From NCBI GenBank assembly GCA_000611775.1, contig KK106983.1:4903818-4967817 (forward strand): DNA of 64,000 bases, given 5' to 3'. Every line of letters starts with the position of its first letter. The stretch's first letter is position 1. A program made the position numbers and the translations under genes. The notes under the pieces were generated by a model that was given only the letters and a program-made list of their open reading frames with translations, did no database searches and had not been told where the DNA came from. Of the stretch, positions 1 to 11,674 are shown piece after piece. Origin of the DNA: Umbilicaria muhlenbergii (Eukaryota > Ascomycota > Lecanoromycetes > Umbilicariales > Umbilicariaceae).

Positions 1-2847
1 CAGTTTGGGGGTAATCTTTTATACGGAAATAACGAATTAGCGTTCCGAGCTTATATCCGCAGCTAATTGGCAGGTTCGGAGGCAAGTTAAACATCTGTTA
101 AGGCTTGAGTTGAGCCTCGTGAACTGTGGTCTAGGGATGGCAAGCATAGTTCTCAAACTGTACTTGGGTATTGAACTATCTTCCCTTCGAGAACGTCGCA
201 TGCTATATTTACATGGTGGTACTTGAAACGCAGAATTGCCAATTAAGGCGATGAGCCGAACTCGCAAGATGCACCAAATGTCTTATCTGACACCAGCCTG
301 TCAAGCTAGTCTACCTAGACATCAACCGCATATGTCAGATCCTTCGGGCTTTGAAACCCCCTAAGCATAATATGAGCGCTGTGATGCCTCTTCCGGTACA
401 TCATGCACCACTTGTCGCTTCGGCTGATCAAACACCATTCATGTGGAGGTATCGTCTGGTTTCCAGCTGTCTCCGTCCGATACTCATAATGTGAGTTTGC
501 CCTCCTTTCTTTTGCTTTCTTTCCGCTCTGCCATCTGTAAGGTCCTAGCGTCAGTAATGCCCGCATCGCGCTCAATGGCGCGCTTGAATGCATACCCATT
601 GTTTCTTGCAGTCTCTGTACGCCCTGTGAAACCCAACATGCATGATCAGCCCTTGATCGCTTGTTTAGTCTTCAGACAGTGAATACCATGGAAGCTGGCT
701 TGTATGGCCAACCAGGCAGGTGAACTTGAGCTCCAGCTTGGTCGCACTCACTGGAAGTAGTCTGTGCATAGCTCCCTGTCGCCCCCATTGCGATGCAAGC
801 ATTTCATGCTTCGTGCAGCTGCTTCCTGACAAGGGTCAAAGTATTCGCTGTTCCTCTTCCTGCAGGTGCTTTAGCAGGCAGTGGCGCAGGTGCTTTAAGA
901 AGAAGTCCAGAATGCCGTCACATAGCACGCGACATGTGTTCGTACTTACGTTGTAAAGCTGCTCTCAGCCTTCGCCCATGGCGATTGTTCCTCTCCTGCC
1001 TCCACCATGATGGATCGAAAGGTGATGTCCAAGTAAAGATGGATGATGTTGCGGCTCAAACCGCTTCCGCTTACTAGGTAGCTGTGGGGGTCCGTGCAAG
1101 CTGCTCGTTTCGTCATGGTGGCACGGTGGCAATCGTGGCTTGCCGATTGCCTTATCGATAATCCTGCCGGGCCTGCACAGGGAGCCATACCTCAAGGCAG
1201 AAGATATTTCGCCGTGCCTATGCTGCCGACAACCCCGTTTTGCAGGTGCTGCCTTGAAGATACTCAATGATAGATGGCTCAATGGAATCGCGGCAAGCCA
1301 TGTCAGCTGCAAGATTACTTTTGATGCAATGGCCCTGCATCCGAACTGTTCTACGTAGTACTCATGCCCGCGGCCTTATTCGGAAGCGTTGAGAAGGAGG
1401 CCTGGAAAGAAGAATCCATGGAAACAGGAGAGAAGAAGAGAGGGCGCGGCAGAGCTTACCCCATCCACAGACAGTCGATATGCAAAGGGCGCTTGCTGAT
1501 AAGCGGCTGTTTGCGGGCACGTACATTAGTATCTTGGTTGATGGCATTTGTAGAAAGGATCCGATCTTGCTGCGGAATCAATCATAACGGTCCACAGAAC
1601 ATACGAAAATAGCATCAGAGCGATGCTCCATTTTACTGACTTTCTGAGTCGAGAATGCAAAGATTCGATGGGCGCATTAGCCGTCATCAGGAAACGTGTC
1701 GAACAACTGAAACAGGACAAAAAGTCCATGCGTTGCATAAAGGATTCAAGGTTGAAGAAAGTAGTACGAGTACAAACAGTAGCCCTCCACACCTGCTCTT
1801 CGTCCTCCGCTTTCCATATGACGTGTCTCCACTTTGCCATGCCGTTGACCATTAGCCGAAAGTCCTCATCCACCTGGTGCTACTTATCGTCGCATATCAA
1901 GCAACACCATTGTGAATGTTCAGCAATGTCCTCGGTGTCCAGCGAGCGGATCGGCATAGAAATCTGGGGTATATCGACGAGGGTGATCCCAGGAATCGGT
2001 GCCTAAGAGAATTGAACAACTGGTAGAGAACCATGTGCCGGCGCACGAGCACTTCCAGTAATCGTCACATTGCCAATCCAAATAAAGTAACGAAGTCCAT
2101 GCAATGGATTGGAGAGTCCTCCAACAAGTAACCACCCACGGCTCCGGCCACCTGTGAACTTTCCGTCTTCGAGAATGATGAGACAGATACCGCAGTCCGC
2201 TTGTGAATCTAGCTTTGGGCGAAGTCCTCCTCCCGGAATGATACGCGATAAGATAACAGTACATCTTGACCCAGTAAGGAAGTACATCGCAATTCCCCTC
2301 CACACCAGTCCAGCCCGGACGGATTGTCATCCAGTTGGCCTTTTGTCGCTTGAGGTGTGGAGGATGAAGACAGTCCATAGAAAATTGTCCAGGAGGACGA
2401 GCTCTCTCTTGTGACTGCGGAGGTCATCCATAGCAAATCATATCGGAAAGCACGAGCCTACCCCAAAGTCTGTCGATGCATCGTAGATTGTACTGCATAG
2501 CATCCCGCCATGGCCACAATGTAAAGATATATAAGTCCCCTTCCTTAGCCCCAACATTCTTGGTACATATGATATGATGTTCATGCTCTGACTTCTCTTC
2601 TCACGACAGCCATTTGTGCCCACAGCCATCCGGTCGCTAGCACTCCGTTCAGAGTCAATAGAAGACAGTCGAGCAGCGTAGCTCGTTTTCGGGCTCTTCT
2701 CCATCTAGTCACAAAACATACCAGTACATTCTCAGCGCTTATCCACCGTCACGAAGCTTGAGCTTGTCCTTGTTAATCACCTGATTCCACCCTTCAATCT
2801 TCGATAAACTCTCTTCTTGTCTTCCAAAGCGCGACGATCTCATTGTC
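1..2847. other. Gene-poor leading region
   Basis: No gene was recognised with confidence in this 2.8 kb. Open frames are short and overlap on both strands. The only stretch that reads like protein is on the minus strand at about 1526-2440 and is listed separately. No tRNA, transposon termini or long repeats were seen. The last 150 bases are the promoter and 5' leader of the oxygenase-like gene. Confidence 0.5.
1526..2440 (-). pseudogene. Possible decayed or unrecognised gene
   Basis: One minus-strand frame reads as plausible protein from about 2290 to 1526. It contains segments such as GICLIILEDGKFTGG and LRYFIWIGNVTITG, and a hydrophobic stretch SIALMLFSYVLWTVMI near the end. It is interrupted by two stops (near 2003 and near 1880), and competing frames are open over the same bases. 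I could not place convincing introns that remove both stops. The family is not recognised. It may be an intron-bearing gene I cannot resolve, a decaying gene, or chance. Confidence 0.2.
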
Positions 2848-4089
2848 ATGGCCACGGCAGCACTCCTCGTTCCTGACAGGGCAGTCAGGCCAACTTTTGA
2901 GCCGGTCATTCAGGGAGCGACACCGATTGTGCAAAGTACAGAAGCTTTCAACCCCCAGAAGCATCTTAAGTTCACTCCGCCGTCCAAAGTATACACGATG
3001 CAGGATCTTGGTCTTCCCGAGGATACTGGGGTCTCACCAGTTGCTGTTTCGGAGCCATTCCCTCTTTTCACAAATGAAGCCATCCATCGAATGCGAGCGG
3101 AAGTACTGAGCGAAGCGGTGTGGGAAAATTGCCAGTACTCCAGTAACCTAGCACAATGTCAGCTGCGAGGTTTTGCGCCTGAGTAAGTAAACACAGTTAT
3201 CGCAGACAGTCACGATCTGACTGAGATGCCAGATATGCTCCATTTGTCTACGACACATGGAAGAATGCCGAGACGTTAGCAATTGTCTCCAAAATCGCTG
3301 GTGTTGACTTGGTGACGGAGATGGATTTTGAGATAGGGCACGTAAACATTTCCGTGAAATCCGAGAAGCAGAAGGCGGAGGAGCTCATTGCATTCGCTGA
3401 GAAAGCTTCAACCGAGGCTGACGAGGGCATTGCCGGGTGCCCGTGGGAGGATGACAAGCCCATTGTCGACTGGCATACGGACAGCTACCCCTTTGTTTGC
3501 GTTACTATGCTCAGCGACTGCACATCGATGATTGGAGGAGAGACCGCTTTGAGGACGGGAAAGGGCGATGTGCTCAAGGTCCGAGGACCTCAGATGGTAA
3601 GCAGAGCCAGAGGCCAGAGATCCATTGGTACTAATATCGACTGATGCGTCACAGGGGTGTGCTGTTGTTCTGCAAGGGCGCTATATCGAGCATCAAGCTC
3701 TACGAGCACTTGGCGCAACAGAGCGTATCACGATGGTAACGTCGTTCCGCCCTCGTTGTCCAACGCTACCAGATGATACGGTTCTCACCACCGTCCGCGC
3801 TATCTCGAACCTCTCCGAGCTCTACTTCCAATTCAGCGAGTACCGACTTGAGATCCTCGAGGAGCGCATTCGCGACAAGTTGAAGACATTACGAGAGACC
3901 AAACGAAGCGGCAAGAAATTAAACACTTCCAGCCTGAAGAAGTTCCTCAAGGAACAGGAAAAGTTCTTGGCGCATATGAACAAGGAGATAATTGATGAGA
4001 GCTTGGTAGTGCGAGGAAGTATTGACGACAGTCATCTTCTCCAAAATCGCACCAACGAGCGAAAGGGAAAACGATCAAGGTTGAATTGA
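2848..4089 (+). CDS. 2-oxoglutarate/Fe(II) oxygenase-like protein
   Basis: Three exons, 2848-3182, 3233-3596 and 3655-4089, give 377 aa. Introns are 50 and 58 bp with GTAAG donors, and the first has a CTGAC branch site. The ATG at 2848 sits in a good context (GTCATGGCC). The middle of the protein has an HTD motif (H193, D195) in DWHTDSYPFVCVTMLSD. H246 and R257 follow in IEHQALRALGATERITMV. That H-x-D...H...R order is the metal and co-substrate signature of 2-oxoglutarate dioxygenases. The last 100 residues are a charged, probably coiled-coil tail (ELYFQFSEYRLEILEERI onward). The substrate is unknown. I recognise the fold signature but not a named family. An inactive relative is possible, because the distal part of the core is short. 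Confidence 0.75.
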
Positions 4090-5614
4090 TGAGGCATCTG
4101 CGGCGGCCCAGATTGTGTTGAGGCATGTCATGAATGATTCTCATTGTCAGACATCCTGTGGTAATGTGCGTTGTGGATCGTCATTTCACCTTCCAACTGT
4201 TTGTGAGGGTTTTCGGATTGTCCTTCAGCTAGACGTCACCATCTTGTTGCACACTATGATGTATCTACACGAGCTGTCGCAAATTGTATGAACATGCTCG
4301 ACGAGATCACTAAAGGCAGTGTCCGAAGCCCCATTAGGGTTGGCGCAGGCCTGACGACAGTGATATTTCTCATGTCGCATTCGCCGGCCGACGAGCATCA
4401 CCACTGCATACTGACCTCGAAAAAGTCATGCAGCTTGAGCGTTGCCTTCTTTAGTGGCGCTATGGCAGGTAGGCTTCGTATTCGTCTTTCGAAGCTGCGA
4501 AGGTATTGGCGCAGTGGGCAACCTGTGCGGAAGTACTTGTTGATATGCACCGTCGATATGGATGCGACCCAGAAAAGTGACAGGTGAAGCACTGAAATTC
4601 GGTCATGAGATGTAAGCACAGTAGTAGCTTGATACTCCTTTAATTACGTGCAAAGCTGAAGGCAATGAGCCCACGAAACACCGTCAACGCATAAACTGAA
4701 AATATTGAGACAAGATGATACAATTGGAACGGTGCAATACACGGCGCGAATAACGCCATAAAGGAGAGAAGCATGAAGATTGGAGAAGGAAGAACCGCAA
4801 GGGTCACTGGGCTCATATAACTTCGAAGCAGAATGGCTGCACTCCCCTTTGGCACCCGATCAGGTTTTATGCTTTCTATTTTCCTGCGGCAAGAACAACA
4901 AAGTGCCTAACCATACCTCATGAGAGCCCACCAAGGTGCCCCTAGGACAGGATGGATTCGATCAATTAGAGGCGATTCCACATGTTGATGGTGTGCTTCG
5001 TACATGACATGACCTTGCCTTACTGCTTTGGACGAAGTGCAAGTGAGTGAACCGGGCATTGGAGTCACTTTAACTCGCATGCCTGCAGAGCCTGCACCTC
5101 CACGAACGACTTCCGCCTGGTGATTGGTAGATGAATCCAAGGCAAACGCCGGTAATCGTGCACCATTCCACCATCCACACCTCACCTCGCTCACTTATCG
5201 ACACTCCACCGTACACGCGATCGGTCTAGTTCGCACGAGTACACACCACTACCATCTTCGAGCCGCGCTGTTGCAGGTAGAAGAAAGTACTCGTGAAGTC
5301 ATCATCAATTCTCAAAGTCAGAAAGGAATGTGCTCTGCACAGCCACAGTCATCAAGACATCTCGTCAGCCTTACTTGATATACGAAGCAACAACAACTTC
5401 GCCGGAGCGCAGCTGCCACCTTCCATCAACGCCTCACCCTTTCTTTAGCCGGAAAAGCCCCCACCATGCATTGAAAGCTCGAACACTCATCCGCGGATGC
5501 GAAGTCGGGGAGCTTTCGATACCAAGGTCAACGCACGACAGGGTAGCGCACGCTCACTTGACGCTTGAGGGTCAAACGACCAATAACAGTGCATCTCAAC
5601 TTGCCGCTTTCAAC
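4090..5614. other. Intergenic region upstream of the RING gene
   Basis: About 1.5 kb with no convincing gene. A short hydrophobic frame on the minus strand (4640-4855) was considered and not accepted. The right-hand part (about 5160-5600) is C/T/A-rich and probably holds the promoter and a long 5' leader for the RING gene. The RING reading frame stays open upstream to about 5330 without a better start codon. Confidence 0.45.
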
Positions 5615-7956
5615 ATGGTGGGGTCTCAAGGTCAAGGAGCTCTTCAGCTACCGGCTGGTATCCCTGAACGGAAGACTCCCAGCAAGATAGGTGTGAGAGC
5701 CACCACTCCCGAAGCCTCAATCGGTCTCCTACAGAGCGTGGACAGCAGCCTCGATGATCTACGGGCGCTCATAAGCTGCCGTGTTTGTGTTCGTCCTTTA
5801 TACGAACCGTACACTATCTCATGTGGACACACTTTTTGTTACAGCTGTCTAAGTCAGTGGTTCGCCAACAGCACCAAGAAAACATGTCCAGATTGCCGTA
5901 CTATGGTCACGCAGCAACCGGCTCCAGCTTATCTTGTGAGTTTTGGCTGTCTGGTGGTCAAACCGACATAGACATACTGATTAATATGATGCAGGTCCGA
6001 GAAATGACCCAGCTTTTTGTGAATCGCGCCGAGCTTATACCTGAAGGGGAGACTACCGAGGACCATCGTAAATGGCAGCAAGAGGAGGCCGATATCATCG
6101 AAAGGGATAAGTCAAACACGGATCGTAGGACTGGAGGGCTTTTTCGAGGCTGCTTTGGATCCCATCGCCATCATTCTGGGCCCATTATAGATGACGCAGA
6201 CGGTGTCACCAGGTGTCCCGTATGCGCGTGGGAGATAGAGGATGGTGTGTGCCAACGATGCAGTCTAGCTTTCGGCTCCGACGGTGAAGTTTATAGTGTG
6301 GAGGAGTTCAGTGACTCTGAGGGTCCATCCTTTGACTCAGACGGAGAGTCTGTACCAGGCTCCGAGCATACAGCCTGGCATGCCGAACGTAGGGCGGCGC
6401 TGGGTGCCGACTATGACGACGATGGGGACATCTCCCTTGACGGGAATGGCCATTCAGTGCATACGTATGATGATATGGCTGATGGGGAATTTGCTTTTGG
6501 GCGAGCAGCTGCGCAAGGCTTACTTGGCCGACCAATCCGACGGCCTAGTCACTCCAATGCGCCTGCTGATCGGCGACGGAACTATGCACGCAGCATGCTC
6601 TCGGACGTGGCCATGACGCACACCGACTCTGCAGCTGATGAAAGCGACAGTGAGGATGAGCCAGGATCGCTCGACGGATTTATTGTTGACGATGAGGACC
6701 AAGATGAAGAACCTCCATTGACCCACACCCTGGACGAAGATCCGCATGGGGACTCCAACTTTGATGCTTGGGAACTCGGCGACCTGTACGCTGAACGCCA
6801 CAACTTCGTCGAAATGGACGATGATGATTCTGACGAAGGTGGAGCCATATCAAACGGCCGACGGAGGCGTCGTATGCGAAGTTCCTCTTATATACCAGAT
6901 GATGACACAGAAAGAAACGAAGCTGCCAGTTCGGGAGCTGAGAGCTCAGACTCGGATGAAGAGCAGGGAATATCAAGAGTGATCCTTCAAGACGGATGGT
7001 CTCCGCTCCACCAGGACGCTACTGGTGCATCTACAGATGCAGGATCAAGGCAATCCCACGATGGACGCTCCCCTGCTTACCCTGTGGATCTACAGAGTGA
7101 TTCTGATTCTTCCGCACTCCCTCAGCGTCCTCGCCGGCGACGTCCGCAATTGGCTGAGATGACTTCTGGGGACGATAACGATCCTGACGATAGTGCGAAT
7201 CAGATTGCGGGACGCCGTCGTCAAAGCAGCAGTGGCACGGTAACCGTAGGTCGATCACCCGCGCCGGAATTAACAAGCAGCTCTCCACCACAGACATCTC
7301 GCCAGGCGCGGCACTCACAGGCACCAATACTGATAACCTCGAGTCCCGCAAGACCTCAGACTGTAGGCCTGGAAAGGGAATTTCAGTTTCAGCACAGTCC
7401 AAGCCGACGGGCTCGTTCGCAATCGGATGACATACCAGCACAACCCACACAGAGAAAATACATAAATGCAGCTCGGTATGCTGAAGACCAACGCCTGTTC
7501 AGTGAGGCTCTCGTCCGAGCACTCCGCCGGTCAATAGGACGGTCCGTATCGCCAGATGACCCACGTCGCGCACCTTTACCTCAGATCTACTCGCCTCCCC
7601 AAGAACCCCTTCGAGCGACACGCCCGACCGTGGCTAGACTAAGGGCACGCCAGCGATCCGAAACTCCTGCCGATAGAGCCGGTCTTTCTCGACGATACGC
7701 GGAAAACACCGGGATCGAATACCAGAATCAACGCCGTCGGTACAAGGAGCGAAGACGACAGCAGCGCGAGCGGGCCACTTCGACCTCAAATCAGGACCAT
7801 TCTAGCTCATGGGAAGATCCAGAGGAAGACCCGAGGCCGGCAGTGCGACGCGGAGATCGTGTGGCTAGAGAGATCATCGAGGAGGAGACGGAGGCTCTCG
7901 ATAACTATGCGAATAGTCCGCCTTGGTCGGACAACGGCCAATACTGGGAAGACTAG
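5615..7956 (+). CDS. RING-finger E3 ubiquitin ligase-like protein
   Basis: Two exons, 5615-5935 and 5995-7956, flank a 59-bp intron (GTGAG...ATGATGCAG) and give 760 aa. A C3HC4 RING lies at about residues 52-92. It begins CRVCVRPLYEPYTISCGHTF and ends CPDCRTMV, so all eight zinc ligands are visible. About 90 residues later a second four-cysteine cluster (CPVCAWEIEDGVCQRC) could bind another zinc. The remaining 500 residues are acidic and Ser/Arg-rich low-complexity sequence with no folded domain I can name. The C-terminus is Arg/Gln-rich (RRRYKERRRQQRERA). The RING implies E2-dependent ubiquitin transfer. Substrate and location are unknown, and the disordered tail may be the substrate- or chromatin-binding part. 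It converges on rrp9. Confidence 0.85.
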
Positions 7957-8329
7957 GTGCAAGGCCAAGGATGGGGAGTCTTTTGACGGTGGAAGAAAAC
8001 TTCTTAGGAATTAGTGGCGTCCGTGGTCGGGTGGATGGAGCTCATGGCTTGGTTTATCTTAGTGGCATCCGCTGGTTCTTCGCACAATGAGTACTACATA
8101 CCCCTATTTAGCGTTGCTCCGATTGTCAGGGGAAGAACTAGCAATAGGTAAATGCAGCTCCATTTTGTGAAATCACATTGCTGCATGTTTCGAATCGAAG
8201 CGTAGATATGGCTCAAAAGGCGTTCTCCTGTCCATAAAAGGTCGCTCGCAACTAACGGCTTTGATCGAGTTTTGAAGCATAGAGCTCAAGGTACACAGCT
8301 GACCCAATCCAGAGTACCAGCTTCGTAAC
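7957..8329. other. 3' intergenic spacer between convergent genes
   Basis: 373 bases between the stop codons of the RING gene (+) and rrp9 (-). It should hold both 3' untranslated regions and polyadenylation sites. No gene or repeat was seen. Confidence 0.6.
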
Positions 8330-10215
8330 CTATGTCCCCTTCCCCGCATCCCCATTCGTCTGGTCTCCAAATCCATCCTCATCTCCCCGCGCGTCCCCAA
8401 GACGCGGCGATCGCGGCACCTCAAACACAACCGCCCCATTCTTCCCCTTAACCGTCTTCCACCGCCCCAACCTATGCTCCTTCCCAATAGCCACCACAAT
8501 GCCCAATCCATCTTTCCCTCGATCACCCCTTTCAAACACCGAGATATCGTTGATGACTCCCCTCACTGACACACCCTCCTCCTCTCCCTGACCCGCTTCA
8601 TCAAGGGCGTTATTGCTCATATGTACATGAGGACTTGGATTCCCACCGCTGATCCTCCCAACACATCCTACAGCTTCTATCCTCCTCTTGTCCTCCCCAA
8701 CTTTCCACACCCGGGCCCAGCCATCCCAGCTTCCGCTAAGGATCAAATCGCTATACGGCACCGTCGCCAACGCCGTAATCCACCTCGGCTGCGGCTCGCC
8801 CGGGACTTTCTGAGTGGGGTTCTCATCCGAAAATGCCTCTTCCGGAGTAAGTGGCGGGTCGAGGCCGTGTGCCAGCGCGACGGTAAAGACGGGTTTCTTT
8901 TTGTGAATGTTCCAGAGGGAGAGCGAGCCGTTGTCTGAGCCCGTGACGAAGGTTTCTTCGTCGATGAGCGCTACGCGGTCGATGCTGCCTTCGGAATAGG
9001 TTTGCGATTTAGCGCTCGTAGCGTTGTTGGAATTCCGAGACTTCTTTTCCCCTCCACCACCGCCTCCACCGCCGCGGAATACTAGTTGTGTTTCCTCGAC
9101 CACTTTCCATAGCCGTGCTGTGCGATCCCTGGCTCCAACGCTCAAGCAGCGTTCTTGCGCCAAGGCTGCGATGTCGAGTACTTCGTCTTGGTGGCCGAAA
9201 AGGGTCTCGACGTAGGCTAGTTCGTTTAGACTCCAGGTTTTGATCGTGCGGTCTTTTGAGCTGGAGTAAAGTTGGTTTGTACCGCGGCGGAAGACGAGGC
9301 CTGTCACGCCGTCACGGTGCTGCGTGAACACCTTTAGAGGTTTGAGATCAGAGGCAGACCAGATTATGAGGCGTTTGTCGGCGCCACCGGTTGCAACGAA
9401 GCGGCCATCGGAGGAAGCGGCGACGGTCAGAATTGAGGAGGTGTGGTGTTGGTAGGTTGGGTCTTGGGATTTGTTCTTATCGCCTTTCGTAAAAATCAAT
9501 TGAATTGGCCGGCGTCGAGGTGGTGGCGGCGGCTTCTTCCTCTTGTTAGGGGCTTTGGATGTGTCTGATGGAGGAAGAGAAACCGGCGGGGTCGGAAGTT
9601 CCCATTTTATGAGGGTTAGGTCTTTTGAGACGGTATAGACGTAGGGAGGGCATGTGGCAATGGAAGTCGTAGGGTGTGTATCTGCTCTGAACTGGGTTTG
9701 AGAGGCTTTATCGAAGGCCAAACCTGAAGCTATTCGGCGGTAGAGGCGGCCTTTCGTCTCAGCCTTCATCAGACATTAGCTGGCAAACCCAAGATGAGCA
9801 GTTGTACGGAAGACTTGATACGTACAACGTCTTCTTTCAGCCTCTCCGCAATCAGATCACGGTCGATTTCGGCGGCATCAAAGCCAGCTTCGTCAACCTC
9901 ACCTTTGATATTCTCCAAGTACCGCTCCGCAAGTCGTAGTCTTCTCTCGGCGCCAGTCTCATCCTCATGGTCTGATTCACTGCTACTTCCAGCACCGTCC
10001 TCCACATCGCTTGCCCTTCTTGGCCCTGCATCATCCTCCGATTCACTGCCAGATATCGACTCATCTCGGTCCGGCTTTCTTGATGTAGCCTTTTCCTGAT
10101 TTCTGCTTGCGCCATTGCTTGTGTTTCTCCGCTTCGTCGTTGGCGCTGGCGCTGGCGCTGCGTCGTTCCGTTTGCGCTTCCTTTGAAAAGCTGGAACAGT
10201 GAAGAACGATGACAT
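8330..10215 (-). CDS. rrp9: U3 snoRNP WD40 protein Rrp9 (U3-55K)
   Basis: Two exons, 10215-9826 and 9763-8330, flank a 62-bp intron (GTACGT donor, AAG acceptor) and give 607 aa. The first 110 residues are basic/acidic low complexity. The family block LAERYLENIKGEVDEAGF...RLKEDVAETKGRLYRRIA follows, and the intron falls at DV|AET. This helical block before the propeller is typical of Rrp9/U3-55K. WD40 repeats follow from about residue 165 (TSSILTVAASSDGRFVATGG, LIIWSASDLKPLKVF, TIKTWSLNELAYVETLFGHQ, LILSGSWDGWARVW). Rrp9 binds the box B/C motif of U3 snoRNA in the nucleolar small-subunit processome. A Gly run and a Ser/Asn-rich loop interrupt the propeller. The 3' third of the gene is strongly G-rich on the coding strand. 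It shares a 263-bp divergent promoter with pre1. Confidence 0.93.
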
Positions 10216-10478
10216 GGCCGTCTTCCTGTCGCCGAGAGTAATATGTGCGGGACTGGGAGGTTCCCCACTGGTTTACCTTTGTATTCGAGCTCCCAAAATT
10301 TCGAATATAATTTCGAGAATTGGCCCGTGCATACGAAATCTTGGCGCACGGCGCTTCTAAGCTCCGGTCGCCTCAAGGTGCTCGACCGTTTAGGCATAAA
10401 GCTCCAACGCGTGCTTTGCTACCTATCTCCCAGCACAGACGGACATCCTCCCGAGCTCAGAATCAAACAACCGGCATC
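10216..10478. promoter_or_regulatory. Bidirectional promoter, rrp9 / pre1
   Basis: Only 263 bp separate the start codon of rrp9 (minus) from that of pre1 (plus), so both core promoters and 5' leaders must fit here. No TATA box stands out. It links a ribosome-biogenesis gene to a proteasome gene. Joint regulation is inferred from the spacing only. Confidence 0.6.
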
Positions 10479-11355
10479 ATGTAAGTGTACAAATCCTGTC
10501 TGCGATCGAGTGAAACTGAGCGAGTTGCTAGGGAGGTATTACTAGGTATCACGGGCAAGGACTTCACCATCGTTGCGGCTTCTAAGGCCGCCATGAGAGG
10601 CGCAACCATTCTCAAAGCTTCCGATGACAAGACAAGAGAACTCAACAAGTACACGCTCATGGCATTTACTGGCGAGTCCGGAGATACAGGTACAAGGAGA
10701 TAGAATTCCCATGATAGAAATTCCGTATTGACTGGGGTATTCCAGTACAATTCGCCGAATACATCCAAGCAAACATCCAACTTTACTCCATGCGAAATGA
10801 CACCGATCTTGGGCCTTCTGCTGTCGCCAACTTTGTCCGAGGAGAGCTGGCGAGGAGCTTGAGGTCCAAAAAGCCATACACGGTAAATCTGCTGTTGGGA
10901 GGCATGGACCCAATCACCAAGAAACCAAGTCTGTATTGGCTGGACTATCTAGCGGCACTGGCGCCTCTTCCGTACGCAGCTCATGGCTACGCTCAGTATG
11001 TTTTTACGATTCACCACTTTCCCAGCTTGGTGTCTTCACGGACCAGGGTTTAGATCACGGGCTACGACTGATTCGTTTCCACAGGTATTATTGCCTTTCA
11101 ATCCTTGACAAACACCATCACCCAGACATCGATTACGAACAAGGAATGAAGATCCTACGTATGTGCACAGACGAGCTGAAGCGGCGATTACCAATCGACT
11201 TCAAGGGGGTAAGCAGCGCCCATTACATTCTCTGCAACTGTATGAATGAGAATGGAGCTGATTTACTCTGTACGTAGATGCTGGTGAAAGTAGTCGACAA
11301 GGATGGTATTCGAGAAATCGACTATGACGATAGCAAGCCTGTAGCGAGTGCATAG
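10479..11355 (+). CDS. pre1: 20S proteasome beta subunit Pre1 (PSMB2 type)
   Basis: Five exons give 203 aa: 10479-10480, 10532-10689, 10746-10995, 11085-11208 and 11278-11355. The first coding exon is only the AT of the start codon. The G comes from exon 2 after a 51-bp GTAAGT...TAG intron, giving [18 protein letters not shown]. Without splicing the ATG is followed directly by TAA, so splicing is obligatory. Other landmarks are [52 protein letters not shown] and [15 protein letters not shown], all typical of the non-catalytic beta-4 subunit. It forms part of the 20S core beta ring and is not expected to be a protease itself, since it lacks an N-terminal catalytic Thr. The length matches the family (about 200 aa). 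Confidence 0.95.
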
Positions 11356-11674
11356 CATGGCGTTTTCGGTTTCTAGGGTTCGGAAAGGGAGCTTCTTGTA
11401 GACTAGCGGGCAATGAGACATCTTTTTCAGGGACATTTAGTTGCTGTCCTGAATCTGAGTGATTGAAACTGAGAAATCTTCGTTCAACAAATACATCTTT
11501 TCCGAAGGAACACGGCGGTTACGTATAACGTTAATCTCAGCCAGATACTGTACGCCATCCAGAACACGCTCGTGACGCTGTACTTTGTTTGCACCGTTTG
11601 CATTTATCCGTCAAAAGCTTCGCGGACGAGTTGATAGAGCACGTCTTCCCAGAACCGAGCATTATCCTTTTATA
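11356..11674. other. Intergenic spacer pre1 to sad1
   Basis: 319 bases between genes in tandem, holding the pre1 3' end and the sad1 promoter. Nothing else was seen. The sad1 frame stays open upstream to 11585, but the ATG at 11675 (TATAATGGCC) starts the family-like N-terminus. Confidence 0.5.

Noticed and set aside
4640-4855. Short hydrophobic minus-strand frame with two possible membrane segments
   Set aside because: It has no ATG of its own. The only join to an upstream frame would use a 34-bp intron, too short for this genome.
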